DNA from: Girardinichthys multiradiatus | Taxonomy: Eukaryota; Chordata; Actinopteri; Cyprinodontiformes; Goodeidae | DNA length: 64,000 bases | Direction of reading: 5' to 3' | Assembly (NCBI RefSeq): GCF_021462225.1 | Contig: NC_061812.1 | Span: forward strand, 48,899,363-48,963,362 | In this document: piece by piece, positions 23,301 to 31,534 of the stretch | Numbering within the stretch: position 1 is the stretch's first letter | Layout of the letters: every line of letters begins with the position of its first letter | Position numbers and translations under genes: made by a program | The notes under the pieces: model-generated | The model's database searches: none | What the model was told of the DNA's origin: nothing | The model's input: only the letters and a program-made list of their open reading frames with translations

Positions 23301-25906
23301 AGATGGACGTTTTTGCTCATTCAGTCACATTGGATGGAGAGTATCTGTGAACATCAGTTTTCAAGTCTTGCCACAGATCCTCAGCTGGATTTATGTCCAG
23401 ACTTTGACTAGCCAATTTTAAAGCATGACTATGTTGTGATGTAAACCACAAGATTGTAGCTCCTGTAGCTCCAGCTCTATGTTTAGGGATGTTGTCCTGT
23501 TGGAAGATGAACCTCCACCACAATATCAAGTCTTTTTCAGCCTCCAACAGGCTCTTTTTCAGGATTGTCTTGTGTTTAGCTCCATCCATCTTCCCATCAG
23601 CTCTGACCAGTTTTCCATTTCTTATCCTCTTTGAATTCCTCCCATGCCTAAGATGTTGCCTTTGCAACCACAACATCTTCAGCCCTCTTGGCTACCTGGT
23701 ATGTGTCTGCTGCTTCAGGAGTCCCCAAGAACAACAGGGTCCTAAAGGCCTCCTTCAGTCTGAAAGCTTTCATCATCACCAGCATCCAATGACAACAGCT
23801 CCTGGAGGGTGTATCTGCAATAGAGGTCCTAAACATGGTCCATTCAGATTCCACATCCCCAGCCTTTCCTGGAACATCAGATAAACTCTCCTGTAGGTGG
23901 TAGTTGAAGGTCTCCTGCATATGGGCCTCTGCCAGACATTCCTAGTTCACCCTCCCCACTTATTTACCAGATCTGCTGCAAGCTTCCACCGACACCAGAT
24001 CAAACTCACCACCAGTTGGTGATCAGTTAACAATCTTGCCCCAATTTTCACCCAAGTGCTCAAGACTGCAAGTCTGATGACACAATTACAAAATCAATGA
24101 CTGACCTTTATCCCAAGGTGGTCTGGTACTAAGTACACTTAGGAACTACCTTGGGCTTGAAAATGGTGTTCCTTATTTATGCCCCATGTCAAGCACAGAT
24201 GTTTAATAACAAAACCCCACACATAATCACATCAGGGAGGCCATTTCTCAAAATCGCACCCTCCCAGGTAGCTAGTCATTGACCACATGGGCATTTAAGT
24301 CCCTCAGGGGCACAAGAGATTTGCCAGCTTGTACCCCTTTCATGAAACTCGAGAGACTCCGAAGATGTCGGGTAATCTAAATTGTTGTTTAGTTCATAAG
24401 CACAGGTGACGGTCGGAACCTTTACTGTTGCAACTTGACACGACAAAGAGGCGACCCGCTCACTCCAACATTAAGGCTTTCAGCCCGGGACAGTAAGTAT
24501 CGCCACACCCACCCGATACCTCTCTACCTGAGTAACCTTGGGGAGGGACTCAAGCCAAACTAATTGGTACTGCTCAACCTCCCACAGCAGCTAGGGCTCC
24601 TTATCTGCCTATGAAGGGAAATTCTTTGTCTCTAGAGCCAGATTGTGATGCTGAGAACTGGCAAGTGTAGGTTTCCACCTTCGCCTGTTACCCTAACTCA
24701 CACAGCACCTCAACATCCCTCCCCGCAGGTGGTAGGGACAAGTGGAGATGGCTTCCAGTAGCTTTTTAGAGCTGGGACTGGCTGAGAGAAGCTGAGGTGG
24801 TGACGCTGTTCCAAAGACCACCCCCTCTTTCTTTGTCCTGCCCTGTTCGTTTTTACATTTCCAGCTTCATGTTGAGGAGAAAAATACAATACAGCGACCA
24901 AGGAATGTAAAAAAGAAAGATGGGAATAAATGGGTTCAGGAAAATCTGTTGGGTAAGAAAATACAATAGGGATAAGAAAATAAAAGATAAAAGAAAATGA
25001 AGATAAGAAAATATATCAAATAATATATTTTTTAAGAAAAAACTTGTTCTAAATATATTTGAGTGGTAATAAATATGAAAGAAATAAAGGGGGCAGGAAA
25101 AATAAAATAGCAAGAAATTCACTTGTATTGAACAAACAATGAAAAAAGTATGATTGAAAATTTGTGGCTTAAATAAAATATAAGCATCATAGCAAATAGA
25201 TAAATTACAACAGTTAAATATTAAAATAGAAATCTATATTTATATCTGATCAATTGATCACTTATTGAATATCTTCTTTTTCTTATTTTGTTGCATTTTA
25301 TGACACTCTATATGTCTAGCTACTTTTTAATTATTTTATTAAGTCATTTATTTATTTCTGTATGTATTCCTAATTATGGCAGGATTGGTCCTCCATACAT
25401 GCCTTTTATCAAGCCAAAGTTATAAGAAAATGCTCTTAATTGTTGATTAAATAAAGGTTAAGAAAATGTATTATTTTTTTATCTTTTAGGGTGAGAATAA
25501 GCACAACTCGTCTGACTCCAGCAGTAGCACAGAAAAACATCAGCCACCTTCCCTGTCAGAGCACTGTCGGCTTTATTTTGGAGCTCTTCAAAAAGCTATT
25601 GGGGGATTTGTGGAAAGCCTTCAAAATAACCAGCCACCAGAGAAATTCATCTCACACAGTAAGCTGGTCATCATGGTAGGCCAGAGACTGGTGGACACTC
25701 TTTGCAGGGAGGCCCAACGTCGGGGGTCCTGCCAAAGTCTCCTGTGTAAGAGTGGCCACCTGTGTGCTCTCCTCAAGCAACTGGCCGTGGCCACCAAGAA
25801 GGCGGCTGTGCACTACCCAGACAAGCAGGCTCTTCTTGAAGTCCAAGAGTTTGCAAAGGAACTATCCCAAAGAGCACAGCATTTCCGGGTATCACTCGCC
25901 CTCTGA
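2338..25906 (+). CDS. CASS4: CASS4, Cas scaffolding protein family member 4 (HEPL), six-exon gene
   Basis: Cas proteins are cytoplasmic adaptors at focal adhesions that link FAK and Src kinases to SH2 and SH3 partners. Proposed exons: 2338-2340 (Met only), 19116-19508, 20315-20425, 21409-22704, 22827-22901 and 25490-25906. All junctions are phase 0 with GT-AG borders, and the total is 764 codons plus stop, close to human CASS4 (nearly 790 residues by memory). Domain order: SH3 at about residues 5-60; a substrate region with six YxxP motifs (YQIP, YAVP, YDTP, YDVP, YDSP, YAVP); a serine-rich stretch; a helical-bundle region; a DYVELE motif like the Src-binding site of Cas proteins; and the Cas C-terminal FAT-like domain. 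It has fewer YxxP motifs than p130Cas, as known for CASS4. The upstream neighbour CSTF1 agrees with vertebrate synteny. Introns 1, 3 and 5 carry repeats. The gene looks intact; exon 1 is the least certain part. Confidence 0.93.
5623..5968. repeat. two (TG)n tracts bracketing a TTAGGG-like degenerate repeat
   Basis: TG repeats occupy 5623-5646 and 5948-5968. Between them are repeated GTTAGG/GGTTAGGG words (5764-5862) and two GGTCCTCAC-type motifs (5738 and 5921). The block looks like one interspersed fish repeat unit rather than two independent microsatellites. Confidence 0.7.
7232..7350 (-). mobile_element. tRNA-like SINE fragment, copy 1
   Basis: The + strand order GACAGGAAACAGGCAGAGAG, then AAGACATGCACCAAAGGTTAC, then GGGAATCATAGCC, then CTCCATATATGGG follows the better preserved copy at 34955-35095. 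That copy has a pol III B-box-like GGGTTTTAGTCCC on the minus strand. This copy is degenerate. Confidence 0.5.
8287..9857 (+). mobile_element. full-length Tc1-like DNA transposon, inactive
   Basis: Inverted terminal repeats of at least 70 bp begin CAGTGGAGAAGACAAG at 8287, and the right end closes with CTCCCCACTG at 9857. The inner parts match closely (CACTGCTGATTTTGCAGG). TA dinucleotides at 8285-8286 and 9858-9859 form the expected target duplication. The element is 1571 bp, a normal size for Tc1 elements. It sits in CASS4 intron 1 and carries a broken transposase in the same direction. Confidence 0.92.
8643..9656 (+). pseudogene. Tc1-like transposase, broken
   Basis: The start [20 protein letters not shown] (8643) is a Tc1 helix-turn-helix N-terminus. 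A stop follows after about 44 codons, and the reading then moves between frames. Catalytic-region landmarks remain: [10 protein letters not shown] near 9082, QHDND near 9354, and [13 protein letters not shown] near 9434-9470. The middle Asp region has lost the usual PKHT context (DNDHTAHS). At least three frame breaks rule out a functional enzyme. It lies inside the terminal repeats of the 8287-9857 element. Confidence 0.9.
9860..12680. other. CASS4 intron 1, repeat-poor stretch
   Basis: No gene is recognised. Small open frames in both directions lack family features. A short TG tract lies at 12187-12202. Near 11535-11560 the minus strand has a B-box-like GGGGTTCAAGTCC, possibly an old SINE remnant. 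Confidence 0.55.
12682..13745 (-). pseudogene. Rex3 (RTE-clade) LINE fragment, reverse transcriptase to 3' region
   Basis: Read on the minus strand, 13745 down to 12943 gives RT pieces: [63 protein letters not shown] and [10 protein letters not shown] (the YADD-box region, altered). These are followed by [20 protein letters not shown] and VEEFKYL. 12682-12942 continues into the 3' region. Bases 13361-13381 closely resemble the Rex3 forward PCR primer used in fish cytogenetics, which supports the family name. Frames are shifted and several residues are lost, so it is dead. Related pieces are at 23648, 36940 and 61357. Confidence 0.85.
14145..14630 (-). pseudogene. Rex1-like LINE fragment, RT thumb region and 3' tail
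   Basis: The minus strand encodes [20 protein letters not shown] and related thumb-region peptide near 14280-14400, matching the sense copy at 40880-41020 (SEDLRWSSHIDTVQKKAQQR). 14145-14230 holds the typical tail, which on the + strand reads GAATCAGCTTTCTTGGCC then GCACACAAACAAGAAATT. Only short frames survive. Confidence 0.7.
14690..15030 (-). pseudogene. degenerate L2-type LINE RT fragment
   Basis: On the minus strand the sequence gives [16 protein letters not shown] (palm), then [10 protein letters not shown], then text corresponding to the region around the catalytic Asp pair with heavy damage. The order is that of an L2-type RT. No frame longer than a few dozen codons remains. Confidence 0.6.
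15035..16500. other. CASS4 intron 1, no feature recognised
   Basis: Open frames at 15578-15766 and 16093-16335 on the minus strand show no known motif. I see nothing here that I can name. Confidence 0.5.
16520..17275 (+). pseudogene. Rex1-like LINE fragment, linker and RT fingers/palm
   Basis: An open stretch 16527-17063 contains [20 protein letters not shown] and [20 protein letters not shown], then [11 protein letters not shown], and breaks by a frameshift near 17020. The next frame reads [24 protein letters not shown], and [16 protein letters not shown] (RT palm). Bases 17205-17224 match the Rex1 forward primer region used in fish studies. The element is truncated before the catalytic Asp-Asp box. 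Confidence 0.8.
17608..17752 (-). mobile_element. tRNA-like SINE fragment, copy 2
   Basis: The block GCATCAAGGACTATAGCCTC then TGCACATGGTGCATGC then ACCAGCGCCCC is shared with 35026-35090, which has GCATCGAGGACTATAGCCTC. The 5' part has the GACAGGAAAAAGGGTGG box. It is degenerate and oriented as the other two copies. Confidence 0.65.
17760..19115. other. CASS4 intron 1, 3' end
   Basis: No gene or clear repeat is recognised. A pyrimidine-rich tract and the acceptor TTCAG at 19111-19115 close the intron. Confidence 0.6.
19116..19508 (+). CDS. CASS4: CASS4 exon 2, SH3 domain
   Basis: The exon codes for 131 residues. The SH3 domain shows the ALYDN box, DELAFRKGD (RT loop end), GWWKCSLYG (the WW pair that binds proline-rich ligands) and [11 protein letters not shown]. 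The first YxxP (YQIP, about residue 92) follows. Acceptor TTTCAG and donor GTACAG border it. In Cas proteins this SH3 binds proline-rich motifs in FAK and tyrosine phosphatases. Confidence 0.95.
20315..20425 (+). CDS. CASS4: CASS4 exon 3
   Basis: A 37-codon exon between TTTTGCAG and the donor GTATGT. The peptide is rich in Ser, Pro and Asn (for example [20 protein letters not shown]), with no named motif. Phase 0 at both ends supports its inclusion. Confidence 0.8.
20510..20864 (+). repeat. tRNA-like interspersed repeat ending in (GATG)n
   Basis: The sequence shows TTACCTTGCAGCAAGAAGGC, a B-box-like GGGTTTAAATCC, then the common tail ending CCTGGTGACCCTGTAAGGAG and a (GATG)n microsatellite at 20827-20864. 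Reverse copies of the same unit lie at 47139-47265 and 62946-63260. It is a short interspersed element or the tail of a LINE; the exact family is unsure. Confidence 0.65.
21409..22704 (+). CDS. CASS4: CASS4 exon 4, substrate, serine-rich and helical regions
   Basis: This exon codes for 432 residues. It holds five YxxP motifs (YAVP, YDTP, YDVP, YDSP, YAVP), which are docking sites for Crk-type SH2 domains when phosphorylated. About 22030-22090 codes for a Ser run. From about 22110 to 22590 the peptide is strongly helical (for example [20 protein letters not shown]), matching the four-helix bundle of the Cas serine-rich domain. Near its end DYVELE resembles the Src SH2 site of Cas proteins. The acceptor TTTTAAAG at 21401-21408 is acceptable but not strong; the donor is GTGAAA. 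Confidence 0.93.
22827..22901 (+). CDS. CASS4: CASS4 exon 5
   Basis: A short 25-codon exon ([18 protein letters not shown]...) between TTTTCTTAG and the donor GTATGC, phase 0 on both sides. No motif can be named. It is needed to join exon 4 to exon 6 only if the transcript uses it, so skipping is possible. Confidence 0.65.
23130..23612 (-). pseudogene. Tc1-like transposon remnant with transposase C-terminal part
   Basis: The minus strand gives [19 protein letters not shown], then [16 protein letters not shown], then [20 protein letters not shown] and [10 protein letters not shown]. These are the second catalytic Asp region and the NPxExLW region of a Tc1 transposase, with the catalytic Glu context retained but other substitutions. 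Terminal repeat sequence is only partly visible near 23150-23230. It lies in CASS4 intron 5 next to a Rex3 fragment. Confidence 0.75.
23648..24640 (-). pseudogene. Rex3-like LINE fragment, endonuclease to RT linker
   Basis: Minus-strand peptide includes [34 protein letters not shown] and, further upstream, an endonuclease end around LTDHQLVVS (the catalytic DH pair region, near 24000-24035). These match the same positions in the sense copy at 36946-37440. The 24290-24640 part is too eroded to translate. The family name is inferred from the other copies. Confidence 0.7.
24641..25489. other. CASS4 intron 5, AT-rich 3' part
   Basis: Low G+C, A-rich with AAGAAAATA-type words at 24950-25130. No gene is recognised. 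The acceptor ATCTTTTAG precedes exon 6. Confidence 0.55.
25490..25906 (+). CDS. CASS4: CASS4 exon 6, C-terminal domain and stop
   Basis: The exon codes for 138 residues and a TGA stop (25904-25906). The peptide [20 protein letters not shown], then [20 protein letters not shown] and [10 protein letters not shown], matches the conserved Cas C-terminal FAT-like domain, which mediates focal-adhesion targeting and partner binding. The frame is open and undamaged. Confidence 0.94.
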   Translation, partial: GENKHNSSDSSSSTEKHQPPSLSEHCRLYFGALQKAIGGFVESLQNNQPPEKFISHSKLVIMVGQRLVDTLCREAQRRGSCQSLLCKSGHLCALLKQLAVATKKAAVHYPDKQALLEVQEFAKELSQRAQHFRVSLAL

Positions 25907-26400
25907 GAGTGTATGCATCAAACTTATTTGATCATAGAGCAAAGGCAGATGTATCATCCATCAGCTGTTAGCTTTTTCTTTGTTTAATTGTTTTAATTTT
26001 TATGACATCTGAGCCACAACTTTTGATAAATGTGTTAATAACAAATACAGTTGTTTAAAATGGTAAACACGGATGAGTAGCCGAGTTTCCTTTGTAAAGA
26101 ACATGGACGACTTAATTGCACATTTAAAACACAGTAATGTTAGTAACTTTCGAACAGAATTTTCTGGATAGGGTTAAAATGAGTTTTTTCTATATTCACC
26201 GCAACATTTCTGTGTACTGTAGTGTGTCATGTTAGGTTATCATTTAAATTTTTAGTTAAAGAGAACTATTTCTCCAAGGTAAATACTCTGTCATTTGTAA
26301 ATATATTGTAAATTTTGTTTATAAAATGTCCTCAGTATTTTCAAAGATTAATGTCAAAAATAGTGTCATTAAAAATTTAAAACTTGAAAACCTAACAATC
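25907..26400 (+). other. CASS4: CASS4 3'UTR, no canonical AATAAA seen
   Basis: AT-rich sequence after the stop. I find no exact AATAAA before the microsatellite at 26402; GATAAA near 26021 is a weaker candidate signal. Confidence 0.4.
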
Positions 26401-26813
<413 letters not shown>

Positions 26814-26858
26814 CGCCAGAGCGTGTCAGCTGAAGGTAGGGTAAGGGTGTACCCAGGC

Positions 26859-26883
26859 TTACACCTTTTGAGAAAAGGTGTAA
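26859..26883. other. perfect 11-bp-arm hairpin
   Basis: TTACACCTTTT and AAAAGGTGTAA are exact reverse complements around a GAG loop, just after the TATC array and before the L1-type ORF2. It could be the end of a small element. No T-run follows that would suggest a terminator. Confidence 0.6.
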
Positions 26884-27075
26884 CAAATATCTATTAACAT
26901 AACCTTATATCTCTCACCCCCTCTTACCCCCAGCAGCCTCTTAATTTTTGGTCTTTTTCCCTGCCATATCTCTGCTTCTGGACTTCATTTCAGGCAACCC
27001 CAAGCACTGACAATGATTTCACTCTATCTGTTTCTGTGACATGCACTGTACACTTTTAGTGATACACGCACAACT

Positions 27076-27647
27076 ATGGGCACACTAAGGTTTCTCACAT
27101 GGAATGTGCATGGACCTGCCGCCAGGGAGAAAAAGTTTAAAATTTTAATCAGCTTGAAAGACTACAGGCAGATGTTGTCTTATTACAAGAGATTCATAAA
27201 TCTGCCACAGCTGCAAATGATCTTAAATCACCTGAGTTTCCTAATCTGTTTTCTGCCTGCTATAATTCTAGGCAAAGGGGAGTAGCAATCTTAATTCACA
27301 AAAATGTAAACTTTACAGTATTAGACACAGTTACAGATCCAGAGGGTAGATTTATAATAATAAAAATATCTATACATAACCAAAAGATATGTATTGTCAG
27401 TATATATGCCCCAAATGTTGATGACCCCCCATTCTTCCATTCTTTTTTTTCTGCACTGTCTAAAACACTTGGATTGCTCACTTCTTCTTGGGGGCAATCT
27501 CAACTTTGGTGTAAATGAAGAAATAGACAGGCGGAGTACAACAGGGACTCAGCGCAGTTGGCAATCAATAAATATAGTTAAACAGTACATGAGTGATTAC
27601 TGACTTTGCGATGCATGGCGATCTCTTCACCCTAATCACAGAGAACA
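27076..27647 (+). pseudogene. L1-type LINE ORF2, endonuclease N-terminal part
   Basis: MGTLRFLTWNVHGPAAREKK at 27076 is the start of an AP-type endonuclease with the catalytic Asn box (TWNV). After a frameshift near 27140 the frame reads DPEGRFIIIKI and VSIYAPNVDDPPFFHSFF (the IYAPN box). A further shift precedes 27500. The reading is cut at 27647 by a DNA transposon and resumes at 28923. Confidence 0.85.
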
Positions 27648-28734
27648 TACAGGGGTTGGACAATGAAACTGAAACACCTGGTTTTAGACCACAATAATTT
27701 ATTAGTATGGTGTAGGGCCTCCTTTTGCGGCCAAATACAGCGTCAATTCGTCTTGGGAATGACATATACAAGTCCTGCACAGTGGTCAGAGGGATTTTAA
27801 GCCATTCTCCTTGCAGGATAGTGGCCAGGTCACTACGTGATACTGGTGGAGGAAAACATTTCCTGACTCGCTTCTCCAAAACATCCCAAAGTGGCTCAAT
27901 AATATTTAGATCTGGTGACTGTGCAGGCCATGGGAGATGTTCAACTTCACTTTCATGTTCATCAAACCAATCTTTCACCAGTCTTGCTGTGTGTATTGGT
28001 GCATTGTCATCCTGATACACGGCACCGCCTTCAGGATACAATGTTTGAACCATTGGATGCACATGGTCCTCAAGAATGGTTCGGTAGTCCTTGGTAGTGA
28101 CGCGCCCATCTAGCACAAGTATTGGGCCAAGGGAATGCCATGATATGGCAGCCCAAACCATCACTGATCCACCCCCATGCTTCACTCTGGGCATGCTACA
28201 GTCTGGGTGGTACGCTTCTTTGGGGCTTCTCCACACCGTAACTCTCCCGGATGTGGGGAAAACAGTAAATGTGGACTCATCAGAGAACAATACATGTTTC
28301 ACATTGTCCACACCCCAAGATTTGCGATCCTTGCACCATTGAAACCGACGTTTGGCATTGGCATGAGTGACCAAAGGTTTGGCTATAGCAGCCCGGCCGT
28401 GTATATTGACCCTGTGGAGATCCTGACGGACAGTTCTGGTGGAAACAGGAGAGTTGAGGTGCACATTTAATTCTGCTGTGATTTGGGCAGCCGTGGTTTT
28501 ATGTTTTTTGGATACAATCCGGGTTAGCACCCGAACATCCCTTTCAGACAGCTTCCTCTTGCGTCCACAGTTAATCCTGTTGAATGTGGTTCGTCCTTCT
28601 TGGTGGTATGCTGACATTACCCTGGATACCGTGGCTCTTGATACATCACAAAGACTTGCTGTCTTGGTCACAGATGCGCCAGCAAGACGGGCACCAACAA
28701 TTTGTCCTCTTTTGAACTCTGGTATGTCACCCAT
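27565..28734 (-). CDS. Tc1/mariner transposase, DD36E
   Basis: The transposase cuts and pastes its own element in the nucleus. The frame starts MGDIPEFKRGQIVGARLAGA at 28734 and has 389 codons. N-terminal helix-turn-helix DNA-binding modules fall at about residues 1-110. Catalytic triad: Asp152 (FSDEST), Asp243 (QDDNAPIHT) and Glu280 (SPDLNIIEPLW), with 36 residues between the last two. The GRKRK motif near residue 57 lies between the two helix-turn-helix parts. Tc1 enzymes are normally about 340 residues. Here the frame runs past the usual end, through the terminal repeat and into the flank to 27565, so a small frameshift near 27730 has probably replaced the last dozen residues. Otherwise no stop is seen. 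It may still bind and cut DNA, but that is inference. Confidence 0.88.
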   Translation of the reverse strand: MGDIPEFKRGQIVGARLAGASVTKTASLCDVSRATVSRVMSAYHQEGRTTFNRINCGRKRKLSERDVRVLTRIVSKKHKTTAAQITAELNVHLNSPVSTRTVRQDLHRVNIHGRAAIAKPLVTHANAKRRFQWCKDRKSWGVDNVKHVLFSDESTFTVFPTSGRVTVWRSPKEAYHPDCSMPRVKHGGGSVMVWAAISWHSLGPILVLDGRVTTKDYRTILEDHVHPMVQTLYPEGGAVYQDDNAPIHTARLVKDWFDEHESEVEHLPWPAQSPDLNIIEPLWDVLEKRVRKCFPPPVSRSDLATILQGEWLKIPLTTVQDLYMSFPRRIDAVFGRKRRPYTILINYCGLKPGVSVSLSNPCMFSVIRVKRSPCIAKSVITHVLFNYIY

Positions 28735-28920
28735 AATGTTGTGTGCATTTCAATATTTTGAGCAAAACTGTGCTCTTATCCTGCTAATTGAACCTTCACA
28801 CTCTGCTCTTACTGGTGCAATGTGCAATCAATGAAGACTGGCTACCAGGCTGGTCCAATTTAGCCATGAAACCTCCCACACTAAAATGACAGGTGTTTCA
28901 GTTTCATTGTCCAACCCCTG
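27650..28920 (-). mobile_element. DD36E-type Tc1/mariner transposon (Incomer-like), nearly intact
   Basis: Terminal repeats CAGGGGTTGGACAATGAAAC (27650) and its reverse complement ending at 28920 match over about 30 bp. TA at 27648-27649 and 28921-28922 is the target duplication. The element is 1271 bp with one long transposase frame. It interrupts the L1-type endonuclease frame, and the two halves of that LINE continue on either side. Size and DD36E spacing match the Incomer family as I know it. Confidence 0.93.
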
Positions 28921-28922
28921 TA

Positions 28923-29462
28923 CATTCTTCTCACAAGTCCATTAATCTTACTCACGTCTGGATTATTTCTTAGTCAGCAGCTCGTTGTTGACTGACATTT
29001 CAGACACTGAGATACACCCTATAGCTGTCAGCGATCATGCACCTGTCTCCTTAACTCTAGTAAATAAGAAAGAAAACCCACAAAGCAAAAACTGGAGGTT
29101 TAATACATCATTGCTTAAGGACAAAGAATTTATTAAATATTTTAATAAAGAGTGGACTTCATATTTGGAAATTAATGATATCCCAGGGACATCAACATCT
29201 GTTCTCTGGGATGCTGGGAAAGCAGTGATGAGAGGTAAAATAATCTCATTCTCATTACATAAGAAAAAAAAGAAAACAAACGTATACAGGAATTAGAAGA
29301 AACCATTAAACTGTTAGATGCTTCCCAGGAAGAGGAAATGCAGAGTAAACTTTGTAAAGCCAAACTAGAATTAAATGAAATCATTGACAAAAAAACCCAA
29401 TTCTTAGTACAAAGACAAACCTTTGAACATGGCAATAAATCAGGTAGCTTTTTAGCTAACCG
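28923..29462 (+). pseudogene. L1-type LINE ORF2, endonuclease C-terminal part and linker
   Basis: The frame resumes at the transposon edge with the hydrophobic DYF region and reaches VSDHAPVSLTLVNKK (29030-29070), the catalytic SDH box of L1 endonucleases. SKNWRFNTSLLKDKEFI and a Lys/Glu-rich linker follow, with frameshifts near 29270. It stops abruptly at about 29462 after LANRLG, where a G-rich block begins. Confidence 0.82.
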
Positions 29463-30670
29463 ACTTGGGCGGGGGGGGCAATCAGGGCGGAGGGCTAGGG
29501 GATGGTGTGGAGGGACTGCAGCCTGTGGGGTGGAGGGGTTATGTCCACTTCTAGGGCCTGGGGTCACCGGCGTTTGGATCAGCTGGGCTGCGATGGTGGA
29601 GCTGAGCTGGATAGTGTTTCTCCCTGGGCGGTCGTTGCAGTGGCAGTGATGTAGTGTTTTTTGTGGCTCAGGGGGGTGTGGTGGAAGACACTGGTCCTGG
29701 GTGCCGCTGGCCGGGGACCTCTTGGTGGATGAGTTTGTCCCGTCATGGTGCGGGGTTGGGGGTCCTGTTGTGGGTGCGGTGCTCGGTGGGGTCTGCCCTG
29801 TTGCGCCAGTGGGCGGGGGTGGCATTCCGCGGGGCCCTTGCCTTGCGCGCTGTGCGGTGAGGGAGCGGGGTGCGGCGGGGGTGCTTAGATGGTGGCCTTG
29901 TGTGGAGCTTGCGCTATGTGGGTGTGGCTTTGTCGGCTTCTCGGCCATGGAGTTCACCTGTGGGGGTGAGGCCCTGTGGGGGAGGGGATTCGTGGCATTT
30001 GGGTTCGGGGGCATGTGTTCAATATTGGTGTCCTTGTTGGGGGTGGCCTTGTGGGGAGATTCTTGTTGGGGTTCACTGGGGGTGGGAGAGTCATGGGGTT
30101 GGGGTCGAATCTCATTGGGGGTTCAGGACTGCTCCATCCTGGGGCGGCTCCGGTTGGCGGGCTGGTTTGAGCCATGTGGACCACTCTTTTGTACATAGCC
30201 CCCTTTCCGTAGGTGGATGGGGGTTGTTGAGGACTGGGTTCGGGGCAGGGCGGTAGCCGGGCCGGGATCACCCGGGTCTGGGGGGTGCCGGCGCTGTCTG
30301 CCTGTCTCTGCCCCAGGAAGGAAGGGGACCACCTTCTGGGTCCGGGGGCTGGTTGGAGTCTCTGCCCACTGGTGTACTTGTGGTTCTCGGTGTCTGGGTT
30401 TGGGTGCTTTGGTGTGTGCTCGCTGACTCTGGTGGCTGCTTGCCAGGGCCTGGTCAGGCCTCTACTTGGGGTGTGGTGTGTCCCGGGATCTTGGGCCTCT
30501 GGTTCCATGACTGGATCTGCTCGGGCATGGACGGCTGCCGGCGGGGCCTGTGGGCTCCTCACTGCGGCTCCCTGGGGCTTCTGCACTGTGGCTCGGATCT
30601 CTTCAGTGTCCGTCCAGGGATCATGGGGCAGGTCTGTGGGTCCTCACACTCGCTATTGCATATTTTTGTG
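29463..30670. repeat. G-rich, strand-skewed interspersed block
   Basis: About 1.2 kb with very high G on the + strand (many GGGG runs) and T as second base, unlike both flanks. All six frames stay open for long stretches because of this composition. The minus-strand Pro-rich frames 29172-30014 and 29954-30586 have no domain. The right edge runs into ordinary sequence (GTGCTAAGCTTCAGGTGTTG), and an A14 tract lies at 30817-30830. I recall similar G-rich repeats in fish, but cannot name the family. Confidence 0.6.
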
Positions 30671-30830
30671 GAGAAACCTTGAATACAAAAGCGCGTCCAC
30701 ACTCATACTCACAGGTGCTAAGCTTCAGGTGTTGACAGATACACAGATGTTCTATATTGGGCTGCACCTCTCACTAAGTACATTTTACATTCATAAATAC
30801 CGTGTACTATTTTGTAAAAAAAAAAAAAAA

Positions 30831-31530
30831 CAGCTGCAGGTGTATAAGCAAGCAGGGTGTAATCTTTTATTCTCTTCATCCTTCTTTCTCTCCTCCACTC
30901 TTTCCTCCTTTTCTCCCCTTTTTCCCTTTTGCCCCATCTCTCTCTTTTTTGAGCTTCTTTTTTCCTTTTCATTTCAGTCTCCGTGTCCATAACAATTGAA
31001 ATATTCCCAAAGAAGTTTATAATAAAGTTTATTTTATAAATATCAAGCAGAGCTTTAAAGCAATAGCTGTGATGCTCCGCTTGTGAAAGTAAATCTGTTG
31101 GGCAATTTCTTGGCAGTCAGACAACAATTCTGAGCGCTACTCTGCCGGACCGGACCGGACACGGTAAACAAAAACAATTAAAAAAACAAAAGAGAAAAGG
31201 AAGCCCTCCATAGTAGGAGAGACCCGAATGTCCGACGTTATTGAGGGTACCGAGGGTCTAGCTGTCAACAGGAGGAGGATGAGTGTTCTACAAAACAGAT
31301 GCACAATTGTACAATTGGAGTACTGAAAGAAATTAGAACTGTACTGAGTAACTTGTGTGATATTTTGCAACCACCCTGCCCCTCACTCAATGACTGCTGG
31401 AGATGGGCTCCAGCAAGTCAGCCATAGCTGCAGGGATTAAATGTCTATTTGCCATTTAGTCTTTCACACACATAACACCACACAACCTATGTTAGTTAAC
31501 ATGTTGCTTAAGTGTATACATTTCAGAAAA
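30831..31530. other. no feature recognised
   Basis: A pyrimidine-rich stretch (30865-30980) and plain sequence. I see no gene. Confidence 0.5.
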
Positions 31531-31534
31531 ATAC

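Noticed and set aside
27565..28734. Transposase read as a host gene
   Set aside because: It sits within terminal repeats with a TA duplication and a DD36E triad, so it belongs to the transposon.
29172..30586. Two long Pro-rich minus-strand frames (280 and 210 codons)
   Set aside because: Explained by G-rich composition; the first also runs through LINE sequence and neither has a domain.
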